Notes: generated by a model not told the origin, from the letters alone. 40,633 nt of DNA from JBOHDX01 sp050700835 (GCA_050700835.1 JBOHDX010000119.1:1-40633), one strand, 5' to 3'. Shown: positions 7,942-15,879, counted from the stretch's first letter. Made by a program: numbers and translations.

Positions 7942-8556
7942 ATGCCACTCTCGCCAGACGCCTTCTACACTTACGCCGTCGCCGCTGCCGACGATGAGCA
8001 GCGACTACCGCTGGCACGGATGACGGGCTGGGACATCAGCCCTTTCGAGCCCGATGGCCTGAGGGTCTCGCAGCTTCGACCGCCCGTGGTTCCGGAGCCG
8101 CCGCGGCACGGCGAGGATCCCGCGGACTGCGGGTCCTGCCGCCGACGTGACGAAGGCATCTGGTTAGACGACCGCTGGCGACTGACCCAGGTCAAGGGGG
8201 TCGGGGTGCCGCTCGTGCTCATGCTCCACCCACGTGACCACCACGACCTCGAAGACCTCACCGACGACCTCGCGGCGGAGCTGGGCGTGCTGAGCACCCA
8301 CCTCGCTCGACACGTCCAAGCCCTACCGCACATCAGCCGGTGCCACGTCTACCGCATCGGTGACGGCGGCGCCCACGTTCATATTTGGTTCTTCGCTCGT
8401 CCCGAGGGGCAGGCCCAGCTCTTCGGGTCGTGGCTGGTGGTCTGGGACGATTTGCTGCCCGAGTATCCCTCCGCGCTCGCTGAGAAGGACGCGGCAGCCG
8501 TGGCGGACGCTCTGATCACCTCCTACGGCGGTCGGAGAGGGCCAATGGCCGGCTGA
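7942..8556 (+). CDS. HIT-like protein of unknown function
   Basis: A 204-residue protein I recognise only at fold level. A CGSC pair near residue 63 and the sequence GGAHVHIWFFARP near residue 149 resemble the zinc pair and His-x-His loop of histidine-triad nucleotide-binding proteins. The preceding helices (DLTDDLAAELGVLSTHLARHV) fit the HIT arrangement. The third His of a classic HxHxH triad is missing, replaced by Trp-Phe. Enzyme activity as a nucleotide hydrolase is therefore uncertain. It lies alone and is convergent with the next gene, with only 16 bases between stop codons. Confidence 0.5.
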   Translation: MPLSPDAFYTYAVAAADDEQRLPLARMTGWDISPFEPDGLRVSQLRPPVVPEPPRHGEDPADCGSCRRRDEGIWLDDRWRLTQVKGVGVPLVLMLHPRDHHDLEDLTDDLAAELGVLSTHLARHVQALPHISRCHVYRIGDGGAHVHIWFFARPEGQAQLFGSWLVVWDDLLPEYPSALAEKDAAAVADALITSYGGRRGPMAG

Positions 8557-8572
8557 CCGTCCCCATTCAGGA

Positions 8573-9313
8573 CTACCGGTCGTTCCCAGGCGCGGCCGCG
8601 ACGGTCACCACGACGTCATAGCCGAGCGAGGGATCGACCTCAACGTGGAGCCCGAGATCGACGATGCGCCCGTCCTTGGGGTGCCAGTTCCGGTCTGGTC
8701 GCGTGCGTCCGAGCAGCGGGTCGAGGGCATCGATTGTGGGTTTCCAGAGGTTGAGCCAGTTGCGCCGCGGACCGACGACGAAGGCGAGCTGAAGATGGAC
8801 GGCTGAGTCGAGGATCTCGCTGGCGTGGGCCACCGCGGCGTGCACCTGTTCCTTATAGGCCTTCGTCCCAGACGAGGCGGTCGTACGCACGGTGAAGGTC
8901 GTGGCCGGTGGGGCCGCATCCCGCGCGCGAGCCACGATGACGCGTGAGGCGTCCGCGTGTCGCTTGGTGCACCACACCGACACCAAGTCCCGGTTACGCA
9001 GATGTGCGGCCAGCGGGAACGCGTAGTTGTCCAGGTCGGCCATGTCGGTGAGACCGCGCCCGGTTGGGAGGCCGACGTCCAGCCGGAGCGTCCAGGGTGC
9101 CCTCACCATGGAAGGCGCAAGCAGCTCCGCAGTGTCCGCGAGGTACTCGCGCAGCCTGATCTGGTCAGGGTCGGTGCCTTGTTCCAGCTGGCAAGTCGCG
9201 GCGTCTTCCGCAGGTTTAGCCCCGCCTCTTCTGGTCGGGCATACCACCGAGCGCCGGTCACGGCCGCTGCGCCAGGTCGGCTCCCTGCCGCGCAACCGCA
9301 TCGCGGCCAGCAC
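8573..9313 (-). CDS. Uncharacterised protein with RusA-resolvase-like features
   Basis: I do not recognise this family firmly. Up to 246 residues: the first 65 are arginine-rich and probably not translated, and the conserved-looking part begins around SMVRAPWTLRLDV (start near ATG 9109). A TDMADLDNYAFPLA segment (DLDN at 93-96), a KPTIDALDPLLG helix and DGRIVDLGLH (Asp214) are laid out like the DxDN, helix and acidic strand of RusA Holliday-junction resolvases. RusA itself is about 120 residues, so this would be a longer, diverged relative. No recombination or phage gene is adjacent. The resemblance is an inference from motif spacing. Confidence 0.4.
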   Translation of the reverse strand: MLAAMRLRGREPTWRSGRDRRSVVCPTRRGGAKPAEDAATCQLEQGTDPDQIRLREYLADTAELLAPSMVRAPWTLRLDVGLPTGRGLTDMADLDNYAFPLAAHLRNRDLVSVWCTKRHADASRVIVARARDAAPPATTFTVRTTASSGTKAYKEQVHAAVAHASEILDSAVHLQLAFVVGPRRNWLNLWKPTIDALDPLLGRTRPDRNWHPKDGRIVDLGLHVEVDPSLGYDVVVTVAAAPGNDR

Positions 9314-9556
9314 GGCCTGCGAGTACTAGTGGCCGGCCCGTGTGCCGGGACTCGTGCGCTTCACCCCGTGGGGCCTGGACGTTGGCCTCGGTGTGCCAGT
9401 CGCCCGCCCTTTCACAGGTACTTGGCCTTCTTCGCCGATGGTGAACGGGCACCTGGACCATCACCAAGAGCCTTCGAACAGTGTCGCCCGTGGCTGCGTC
9501 CTCGATGTCGTCAACAGCAGTCACAGCCGTGGGATCCGCGGTCGCAGTGTTCCCCG

Positions 9557-10396
9557 TCAGATCCCCATCGGGACAGCTCGTCCGCTGATGGTGACTTGCG
9601 GATCATCTGGCTCGACCTCCAGGAGTATCTCGCTTGGCCGTCCCATGTCCTCTCCCTGACGGATCGTGATGGACATGGACCGCTCGATCTTCTTGAGCGC
9701 TCGCAGATATCCGCCCAGTGCCGCGGCGGCAGCACCGGTTGCGGGGTCTTCGACAATACCGCCCACGGGGAACGGGTTGCGCGCGTGGATGAGCGTCTCG
9801 TTCTCGATGTGGACGAGCTGGATCGTGGTCCACCGACGGTCGGTCATCAGGCTCTTGAGGGCCTCGAAGTCGTAGTCGAGGTCGGCCAGCCGCTCCCGGC
9901 TGCCGGCCGGGACGACGAGATGATGATTCCCACCGAACGCCACGTGAACCGGCAGGTCGGCCAAGTCGCTTGCGGGCCAGCGGAGCGCCGCCAGCGCGAG
10001 GTCGAGGTCGGTGCCAGAGGCCGGAGCACTGCTGGTCGCGACGCTGCGCATCCTCGCGACGACTCCGATCTCGTCGGCGGACGTCTCGACGGCGATCTCA
10101 CCCACCGGCGTCTCGAAGACCCATAGCCCGACCCCCTCTCGTTCGCCGAGCGCCACCGAGGCCGCGATAGTGGCGTGCCCACAGAAGGGGACCTCGGCGA
10201 GCGGGCTGAAGTACCGCATCGGCCGGCGCCGCGGCATTGCCCCGCGTCGTACGAAGGCCGTCTCGGAGTATCCGACGTCGGCCGCGATGGCCTGCATCGC
10301 CAGGTCGGTGAGGCCGTCGGCGTCCAGCACCACGCCGGCAGGGTTTCCACCCTCCGGTGTGGTGGTGAACGCGGCATAGCGCAGAACCTCGGTCAT
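9557..10396 (-). CDS. PhzF-family isomerase/epimerase-like protein
   Basis: A 279-residue protein with the PhzF two-lobed fold, related to diaminopimelate epimerase. It has the N-terminal FTTTPEGGNPAGVV motif and the catalytic Glu45 in GYSETAFV. The FSPLAEVPFCGHATIA segment that lines the active site and the EDPATGAAAAALGGYL loop are also present. PhzF isomerises a dihydro-aromatic acid in phenazine synthesis, but most homologues act on unknown substrates and no phenazine genes are present here. Start ATG 10396 overlaps the TetR stop by 4 bases (ATGA), so it is the second gene of the TetR operon and probably shares its operator. Confidence 0.88.
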   Translation of the reverse strand: MTEVLRYAAFTTTPEGGNPAGVVLDADGLTDLAMQAIAADVGYSETAFVRRGAMPRRRPMRYFSPLAEVPFCGHATIAASVALGEREGVGLWVFETPVGEIAVETSADEIGVVARMRSVATSSAPASGTDLDLALAALRWPASDLADLPVHVAFGGNHHLVVPAGSRERLADLDYDFEALKSLMTDRRWTTIQLVHIENETLIHARNPFPVGGIVEDPATGAAAAALGGYLRALKKIERSMSITIRQGEDMGRPSEILLEVEPDDPQVTISGRAVPMGI

Positions 10397-11067
10397 GACC
10401 TGATCCTCTCGGCGAGAGCGTCCAGAACCAGGTCGAGGCCGAACTCGAACTCCTTGCCGAAGTCGTAGCCCGGCTTCATGACGTGCTTGACGGAGAACTC
10501 CGTGAGGTGTGGGAAGGCGTCCGGCGACACCTGCTCGAACATCGCCTCGGCGACTTCGGGGACGCTCCCGGGCCCGTTGATGGGCAGCGCGGCCTCCGAG
10601 AGGGCGAACCCGTAGACGTAGCTGTCGATGAGGGCGTAGGCGTGGGCGGTCATCTTGACCGAGAAACCGGCGGTGCGCAGCGTGCCGATGTTGGCGTCGA
10701 GGTGACGCAGCGTCGCCGGGCCGGGATTGGTGCGCGCCTGGAGCAGCGGGATCGCCCACGGATGGCGCCGCAACACGGCGCGCGCGGAGATCGCCCGGCG
10801 GCGCATCTCGGCGCGCCAGTCACCGCCCGGCGTGGGGACGTCGATCTCGCTGAACACGATGTCGACGATGGCGTCGATGATCTCGTCCTTGTTCGCCACG
10901 TAGTGGTAGACCGACATCGGCTTGACGCCCAGCTCCTTGGCCAGCGAGCGGATCGTCAGGGCGCCGATCCCACCAGCGTCGGCGAGCGCGACCGCACTGT
11001 GCAGCACGCGGTCACGACTGAGTCGAGCGCGCTGCGTGCTGACGTCGGCACCTGCTGGTCCGGACAT
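10393..11067 (-). CDS. TetR-family transcriptional repressor
   Basis: A 224-residue TetR/AcrR-type regulator. Residues 15-62 hold the DNA-binding domain, LSRDRVLHSAVALADAGG followed by LTIRSLAKELGVKPMSVYHY, with the typical SVYHYV recognition end. The remainder is the helical ligand-binding and dimer domain of the TetR_C type. The start is secure: AAAGGAGG lies 6 bases before ATG 11067. It is transcribed divergently from the alcohol dehydrogenase gene, and two palindromes in the 96-base gap are the likely operators. The ligand probably relates to the PhzF and dehydrogenase substrates but is unknown. Confidence 0.92.
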   Translation of the reverse strand: MSGPAGADVSTQRARLSRDRVLHSAVALADAGGIGALTIRSLAKELGVKPMSVYHYVANKDEIIDAIVDIVFSEIDVPTPGGDWRAEMRRRAISARAVLRRHPWAIPLLQARTNPGPATLRHLDANIGTLRTAGFSVKMTAHAYALIDSYVYGFALSEAALPINGPGSVPEVAEAMFEQVSPDAFPHLTEFSVKHVMKPGYDFGKEFEFGLDLVLDALAERIRS

Positions 11068-11090
11068 GGTTCCTCCTTTCCATTGCGTGT

Positions 11091-11128
11091 TCGTACTTTG
11101 TACGATAGCGTACCGTACTTAGTACGGT
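11091..11128. promoter_or_regulatory. Twin palindromic operators between divergent operons
   Basis: TCGTACTTTGTACGA (11091-11105, arms 6-3-6) and ACCGTACTTAGTACGGT (11112-11128, arms 7-3-7) are perfect inverted repeats sharing a CGTAC-TTW-GTAC core. Their centres are 22 bases apart, about two helical turns, so two dimers would sit on the same face. They lie in the intergenic gap of tetR and the dehydrogenase gene and should control both directions. Binding by the adjacent TetR protein is inference. Confidence 0.8.
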
Positions 11129-11163
11129 AACCACGGTACCATCACCCCCTGAACGGACCCGAG

Positions 11164-12222
11164 ATGACCACCACCATGAAGCCGCCCACGGAGCACACCA
11201 CGCCAGAGTTCTCCCCCACCGGCACGATGCAGGCCGTCGTCCAGCACCGCTACGGAACCGCCGACACCCTGCGCCTGACGCAGATCGAGCGACCGGCCAT
11301 CAAGGCCGATGAGGTCCTCCTCCACGTGCACGCCGCCGGCCTCGACCGGGGCACGTGGCACCTGATGACCGGCCAGCCCTACCTGATGCGGATCATGGGT
11401 TTCGGCTTCCGCCGACCGAAGAACCAGGTCCCCGGGCTCGACGTCGCGGGCACCGTCGTCGCGGTCGGCTCCGAGGTGACGCGGTTCGTCGAGGGCGACC
11501 ACGTGTTCGGCATCAGCCGCGGATCCTTCGCCGAGTACGCGGCCGCGCGCGAGGACAAGGTCGCTGCCATGCCGGCAGACACCGGTTTCGCCGAGGCCGC
11601 CGTCGTCCCCATCTCCGGGATCACCGCACTCCAGGCCCTCCGCGACGCCGGCCGGGTCGAGGCAGGACAGCGCGTACTGGTCATCGGCGCGTCGGGTGGC
11701 GTCGGCACCTACGCCGTCCAGCTGGCCAAGGCGTTCGGCGCGGAGGTCACCGGCGTGAGCAGCGGGCCGAAGCTCGACCTGGTCCGGTCGCTCGGCGCCG
11801 ACCACGTCATCGACTACACCGAGCAGGACTTCGCTGACGGCTCCCGCCAGTACGACCTGATCCTGGACATCGGTGGGAACTCCCCCGTGTCCCGCCTACG
11901 GCGAGCACTCACCCGCACCGGCACGCTCGTCATCGTCGGTGGCGAGGAGGGTGGCCGAGTGACCGGCGGCTTCGGGCGACAGCTGCGCGCCGTGGCCCGA
12001 TCCATGTTCCTGCGCCAACGGCTGACGATGCAGGTCACCAAGGAGAACCATCGCGACATCGAGCGGCTCGGCGAGCTCATCTCGGCAGGCCAGGTGTCGC
12101 CCAGCACCGACCGCGTCTACCCGATGTCCGAGGTCGCCGAAGCCATGCGCCACCTCGAGGCCGGCCGCGTCCGCGGCAAGGTCGCCATCACCGTCCCGAC
12201 CAGCCGAGAGGCACGAGCATGA
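11164..12222 (+). CDS. NAD(P)-dependent alcohol dehydrogenase / quinone-oxidoreductase-type MDR
   Basis: A 352-residue medium-chain dehydrogenase/reductase. The N-terminal GroES-like domain includes LHVHAAGLDRGTWHLMTGQP and PGLDVAGTVVAVG. The Rossmann domain carries VLVIGASGGVGTYAVQLAK, the dinucleotide site. The catalytic-zinc Cys and His and the structural four-Cys loop are absent, so it belongs to the zinc-free quinone oxidoreductase-like branch and probably reduces enones or quinones with NADPH. It starts at ATG 11164, 36 bases after the second palindrome, with only a weak ribosome site. It overlaps the downstream DUF4386 gene by 4 bases (ATGA), so the two form an operon likely de-repressed by the TetR ligand. 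Confidence 0.9.
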   Translation: MTTTMKPPTEHTTPEFSPTGTMQAVVQHRYGTADTLRLTQIERPAIKADEVLLHVHAAGLDRGTWHLMTGQPYLMRIMGFGFRRPKNQVPGLDVAGTVVAVGSEVTRFVEGDHVFGISRGSFAEYAAAREDKVAAMPADTGFAEAAVVPISGITALQALRDAGRVEAGQRVLVIGASGGVGTYAVQLAKAFGAEVTGVSSGPKLDLVRSLGADHVIDYTEQDFADGSRQYDLILDIGGNSPVSRLRRALTRTGTLVIVGGEEGGRVTGGFGRQLRAVARSMFLRQRLTMQVTKENHRDIERLGELISAGQVSPSTDRVYPMSEVAEAMRHLEAGRVRGKVAITVPTSREARA

Positions 12223-12959
12223 GCGCCTGGACCAACCGCCTGCAGGTGGATTCACGGATGACGTCCGCACGGCTGATCGGCGGGCTGTTCCTGGCCGGGT
12301 TCCTCTTCTACGGCACCGGATTCACCCTGGTGAGCTCGGTCATCGACGACAAGCGCTTCTTCGAGACGGTGCCTGAGCACACCACCGTACTGGCCGTCGG
12401 CGTGTTCCTGATGCTGCTCAACACCGTGATCGACGTCGGCAAGGGCGTCCTCCTCTTCCCGATCCTGGCGCGACACGGCCGCCGCACCGCGCTCGTCTAC
12501 CTCTCCGCTCTCGTCGTGCAGGTGGTGTTCCTCGACATCGGGGCGCTGTTCCTGCTGATGCTCGTCCCCCTGGGACGGATCGCCGGCGACGCCGGCCCGG
12601 GCGGTGCGACGTGGGCACCGGACTTCGCCACCCTGCTGACCGACTCGAACACCTTGGCCTACAACATCGGGCAGGCGACGCTCTGCTTCGGTGGCGTGTT
12701 CCTGTGTCTGCTGCTCCTGCGGACCGGGCTGATTCCCCGGGCGCTCGCCGCCCTCGGAGTCGTCGGCTACGTGGTGCACGCGATCGGCTCCTCGGCGGAG
12801 CTGTTCGACCTCCGGATCAGCGACGTGATGTTGATACCCGGCGGCCTGTTCGAGGTCGGGCTGGCGCTGTGGCTCATCGCCAAGGGCTTCCGGGCCGAGC
12901 CGTACGGCGACGTCCCCGAGCCGTCACCCGTCCACTCACCCGTCTCGGTCACGTCGTGA
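12219..12959 (+). CDS. DUF4386-family membrane protein
   Basis: A 246-residue integral membrane protein with about six hydrophobic segments, beginning with LIGGLFLAGFLFYGTGFTLV. The layout, including a short loop with VIDVGKGVLLFPIL and a C-terminal PGGLFEVGLALWLIAKGF, matches the DUF4386 family. No function is established for the family. It is translated from an ATGA overlap with the dehydrogenase gene, so it belongs to the TetR-controlled unit. A second family member closes the window at 39806-40582; the two are clearly diverged. Confidence 0.82.
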   Translation: MSAWTNRLQVDSRMTSARLIGGLFLAGFLFYGTGFTLVSSVIDDKRFFETVPEHTTVLAVGVFLMLLNTVIDVGKGVLLFPILARHGRRTALVYLSALVVQVVFLDIGALFLLMLVPLGRIAGDAGPGGATWAPDFATLLTDSNTLAYNIGQATLCFGGVFLCLLLLRTGLIPRALAALGVVGYVVHAIGSSAELFDLRISDVMLIPGGLFEVGLALWLIAKGFRAEPYGDVPEPSPVHSPVSVTS

Positions 12960-12988
12960 GCGAACCCAGTGGGCGAACCCAGTGGGCG
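12960..12988 (+). repeat. Short tandem direct repeat
   Basis: GCGAACCCAGTGG occurs twice back to back (12960-12972 and 12973-12985) directly after the DUF4386 stop codon, followed by a third GCG. It marks the boundary between the intact operon and the transposase-derived region and may be a slippage or insertion footprint. Confidence 0.8.
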
Positions 12989-13044
12989 TACCGCGCTGGT
13001 GACCGGCGCAACGGAGAAGGTGACCTTGCCGGCCCTGGGGTCGG

Positions 13045-13221
13045 CGTACATCGCACGCAAAGGTGAGGTGGGCGCCCACCGCCGGTTCAAGGTCGTGCCC
13101 GGCGCGCGGGCCCAGGTCGACTGGCGTGATGAGGGCGACCTGGTCGCCCACGTCGGGATTCCCAACGTCTACTCGTTTCACATGACGTTCTCGCACTCGT
13201 GTGACCCGTTCACGTGCTTGG
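13045..13221 (+). pseudogene. Fragment of an IS21-type (IstA-like) DDE transposase
   Basis: About 59 codons read AYIARKGEVGAHRRF, then PGARAQVDWRDEGDLVAHVG, then IPNVYSFHMTFSHSCDPF. The QVDW motif with the first catalytic Asp, the GDLVAHVG strand and the VYSFHMTxSxSxDPF strand match the start of the RNase H-like core of IS21-type transposases. The N-terminal helix-turn-helix and the second Asp and Glu are lacking, and the frame continues into unrelated sequence after 13221. It is a dead internal fragment, evidence of past transposition here. Confidence 0.7.
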
Positions 13222-13291
13222 AGGCTGAGTGGCGCAGAGCTACTTCGGCGCTGGGCTGGCACGCTCGGCCGCCTCCGGTCCACGTTCGGGA

Positions 13292-13975
13292 TCACGCCCT
13301 GGTGCGGCCGGGCTCGGCGGGCGGGGGCGGCGGCCGCCGCATGCTGATCACAATGGCGACGGCGAGAGCGGTGACGATGATGGCCAGGCTGACCAGCGAC
13401 GGAATCTCCGGGATCGAGCTGCTGATGGTCTTGTGCCCGGCTTGCAGAACCAGCTTGACGCCGATGAAGGCGAGGATGAACGCGAGTGCCTTGCCCAGGT
13501 GGTGGAAGCGGTCGAGCATGCCGGCGAGCAGGAAGTACAGGGCCCGCAGGCCAAGGATGGCGAAGGCGTTGGAGGAGTAGACGATGAACGCGTCGTCACT
13601 GACAGCGAGCACGGCGGGCACGGCGTCCACGGCGAAGATCAGGTCGGCCGCCTCGATAGCGGCGACCACGGCCAGCAGCGGGGTGCCGATCCGTTTGCCC
13701 GCTTCGCGGACGAAGAATCTCGCGCCGTGGTACTCGTCACTGATGGGGATGATCTTGCGTAGGAGCCGAACGGACAGGCTCTTGCCCGGGTCGATGGTGT
13801 CGTCGCCGCCACGCAGCAGCTTGATCGCGCTCCAGATCAGGATGGCGGCAAAGGCGAACAGTACGGCGGTGAACCGGGTGCCAATGGCGACGCCGGCGGC
13901 GAGGAAGATGCCGCGGAAGATCAGCGCGCCGAGCACACCGAAGAACAGCACCCGGTGCTGGTAGGCGCGGGGCAC
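13292..13975 (-). pseudogene. TerC-family membrane protein, N-terminally truncated
   Basis: The 227-residue frame matches the middle and end of TerC/Alx-type integral membrane proteins, linked to tellurite resistance or manganese export. It has VPRAYQHRVLFFGVLGALIF, then IEAADLIFAVDAVPAVLAV with conserved acidic residues, and later membrane helices. Intact TerC proteins of this branch are usually above 300 residues. The first 80-110 residues, including early helices with an acidic motif of the form SLSVDNLF, are missing. Homology begins around YFKVPR (about 13987), and the sequence upstream in frame is unrelated and Arg-rich. GTG 13975 could start a protein, but the metal-transport core would be incomplete. 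Confidence 0.72.
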
Positions 13976-14145
13976 TTTGAAGTAGCTACGACTTCGTCGC
14001 CCGCAACGGGCACGCCGATGCGGCCCGGCGCTCTCTGCAGGCCGCCGGTCTGCTCACCGCAGCCTGGCTGACTGCTGCCGCCGACGCGCCCCGGGCGAGC
14101 CACCGTTATCCTGCCAGCGCCTTCGGTGGAAAGGGAGGTGACCAC

Positions 14146-14469
14146 ATGGCGTGGCTGCTCGTGATCGTCGCCGGCCTGCTCGAAACCGGGTTTGCGGTCT
14201 GCCTGAAACTCAGCCACGGATTCAGCCGCATCGGACCCACCGTGCTGTTCGCTGTCTTCGCGCTGGCCAGCTTCGGGCTGCTCACCCTTGCCCTGAAAAA
14301 TCTCGAGGTCGGCCCTGCCTACGCCGCCTGGACCGGCATCGGCGCCGCCGGCGCCGTGCTGGTGGGCATCATCTGGCTCGGCGAACCCGCATCCATCCTC
14401 AAGATGGCATCCATCGCACTCGTGCTCGCCGGCGTCGTCGGCCTGCAACTGAGCGGCAGCGCGCACTGA
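14146..14469 (+). CDS. SMR-family exporter, SugE/Gdx-like
   Basis: A 107-residue small multidrug resistance protein with four membrane helices. Glu13 in GLLETGFAVCLKLSHGF is the proton- and substrate-binding residue. The AYAAWTGIGAAGAVLVGIIW segment and LKLSHGFS favour the SugE/Gdx branch over EmrE. That branch exports guanidinium ions in exchange for protons as an antiparallel dimer. The start is well supported: AAAGGGAGG lies 7 bases before the ATG. No guanidine riboswitch was recognised upstream, where the sequence abuts the truncated terC. No SMR partner gene is present, consistent with a homodimer. Confidence 0.92.
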   Translation: MAWLLVIVAGLLETGFAVCLKLSHGFSRIGPTVLFAVFALASFGLLTLALKNLEVGPAYAAWTGIGAAGAVLVGIIWLGEPASILKMASIALVLAGVVGLQLSGSAH

Positions 14470-14506
14470 CCCGCCCCCATCCGCGCAGGAACCACCGACG
14501 CCGGCC

Positions 14507-14626
14507 GACGACCTGCGGGCCAAGTTCGACGGCTACGCCGGCAAGCTCAGTGCCGACCTCGACTTCGGCAAACTGGCCGATGCAGCCGCTACCAGGGCCA
14601 GTGACTCGCTCGCGGCAGAGCCGTGA
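14507..14626 (+). pseudogene. Unidentified C-terminal gene fragment
   Basis: Downstream of the SMR gene an open frame with protein-like composition reads DDLRAKFDGYAGKLSADLDF followed by GKLADAATRASDSLAAEP and TGA 14624-14626. It lacks a start codon in a suitable place. It looks like the last helices of a larger protein, but I cannot assign a family. It may be another remnant of the decayed belt. Confidence 0.25.
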
Positions 14627-14644
14627 CGTTCGACGCCCGAGGCG

Positions 14645-15424
14645 TCAGCGACGGAACCCGCCTTCAGAGTTGAGCACCTGCCCAACCATCCAGCCGCCTT
14701 CATCACTGACGAGCCAGCCAATCAGCCGCCCGGGATCCTCAGGCGTACCAAGCCTGTGTTGCGGGAACCTCTCGAGGAAGGCGGGCGGAGCATCGTCGAG
14801 ATAGCCGGTGTTCACAGGACCAGGGTTGACGGTGTTCAGCGAAATCCCCAAACCGATTAGGTCGTCCGCGACGGACCAGGTGGCTCCGGCCAGCGCAGCC
14901 TTCGAGGCGACGTAGGCGAGGTTGTCACCCATCGGCCCCAGTGCCTGTCCTGAGGTCATCCAGATCACTCGTCCGCCCAGGCGACCGTCGTGTTGGGCGG
15001 CGAAGGCCTTGGTGAGCAACATCGTTGCCCGTGTGTTCACAGCCCAATGCCGGTCGAGAGCAGACGCCGTGAGGTCGGCAAGTCCGACAGCGTCACCACC
15101 GTGCGCGTGGTTGCACACCAGCACGTCGACATGGCCGAGCGTGCCGTTCACAGCAGGAATGAGCGCTTCGGCGGTTATGGCGTCGCCAAGATCTCCCGCC
15201 ACGTCCACCAACTTCGCGCCCCCCTTCAGAGAAGCACGCAGCTCTGCGAGAAGTTCAGCGAGATTGTCTGAGGCGCCGTACTCGTCCGAGTCATGCGGAA
15301 GGTGGTGGTGCACAGCAAGGGATGCCCCCATCGATGCCAAATGGGATGCGACCGCGAACCCGATGCCGCGCCTACGGCTGACACCCGTGACGACTGCTGT
15401 TCGCCCACCCAGAGGCAACGACAT
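14645..15424 (-). CDS. Short-chain dehydrogenase/reductase (SDR)
   Basis: A 259-residue classical-type SDR. The dinucleotide site reads AVVTGVSRRRGIGFAVASHL. An acidic DVAGDLGD contacts the adenine, and VLVCNHAHGG replaces the usual NNAG. The Ser of MTSGQ and the YVASK motif supply the Ser-Tyr-Lys triad, and NPGPVNTGYL follows. It should interconvert an alcohol and ketone with NAD(P)H; the substrate is unknown. The spacing TGVSRRRGIG and the C-terminal GGWMVGQVLNSEGGF resemble the FabG/3-oxoacyl reductase branch. The gene looks intact and sits downstream of the broken cupin gene on the same strand. Confidence 0.9.
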   Translation of the reverse strand: MSLPLGGRTAVVTGVSRRRGIGFAVASHLASMGASLAVHHHLPHDSDEYGASDNLAELLAELRASLKGGAKLVDVAGDLGDAITAEALIPAVNGTLGHVDVLVCNHAHGGDAVGLADLTASALDRHWAVNTRATMLLTKAFAAQHDGRLGGRVIWMTSGQALGPMGDNLAYVASKAALAGATWSVADDLIGLGISLNTVNPGPVNTGYLDDAPPAFLERFPQHRLGTPEDPGRLIGWLVSDEGGWMVGQVLNSEGGFRR

Positions 15425-15465
15425 GCAGGCGAGCGTATCTGCGGCCCCCGGGGGGGGCCATCCCC

Positions 15466-15487
15466 CGATCCTTCTACCGGAGGATCG
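15466..15487. terminator. Hairpin between the broken cupin gene and the SDR gene
   Basis: CGATCCT (15466-15472) and AGGATCG (15481-15487) form a perfect 7-base stem with an 8-base loop, next to a GC-rich inverted stretch with a run of eight G at 15450-15457. No T tract follows on either strand. It could be a terminator lacking the U tract or an operator for the SDR gene. Confidence 0.3.
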
Positions 15488-15515
15488 ACGAGTCTTGATC
15501 GTTGCGAGCAGTTCG

Positions 15516-15768
15516 TCAGCTCACGCTGTCGTACTCCTCATCGGTGACGTGCTCGAACCAGGTCACGACTTGGCCATGGTCGTCGGCCCCTTGTATCGCG
15601 ATGTGGGCCATGAAGCGGTCGGGCGCCCGGGGAGAAGCGCACGTGCGCGCAACCGATGGCCGACTGGTCGTCCGGATTCCTGATGCTGTCGATGAGGACG
15701 TCACCGGTGAACGAATCGTCCGGTCCTTGTGCCGACTGTCCGCCGCTGGGTGTGACTTCATGCGACAA
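15516..15768 (-). pseudogene. Cupin-domain gene with internal deletion
   Basis: The 5' half (TTG 15768 with AGGAAAGG upstream) reads FTGDVLIDSIRNPDD, then IGCAHVRFSPGA: the opening of a small RmlC-like cupin. From about 15624 the homology continues in another frame, APDRFMAHIAIQGADDHGQV then VTWFEHVTDEEY, the cupin C-terminus, with a stop at 15516. About 45-50 residues between them are gone, including the two metal-binding cupin motifs normally rich in His and Gln. The join shifts frame. The product cannot be an active cupin. Such proteins are usually about 130 residues. Confidence 0.7.
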
Positions 15769-15879
15769 CCCTTTCCTGATCGTCGAGCCCACTGCTCTGG
15801 GATCTCGTGACGTACTCGTGGCGCATCGGCGCCGAGCCCTCGAGTTGTTCGATTCCGCGGTAGGAGGCATTCAGCCCTC

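Noticed and set aside
10397..10759. Upstream extension of the PhzF frame
   Set aside because: It lies over the TetR gene in another frame, and the ATGA overlap gives a natural start at 10396.
13229..13762. Plus-strand open frame opposite TerC
   Set aside because: It is a shadow of the TerC gene with Asp/Gly-rich low-complexity composition and no domain.
13985..14145. Guanidine riboswitch before the SMR gene
   Set aside because: I looked for ykkC-type conserved elements and ACGR-loop hairpins because SugE/Gdx genes often have them. None was recognisable.
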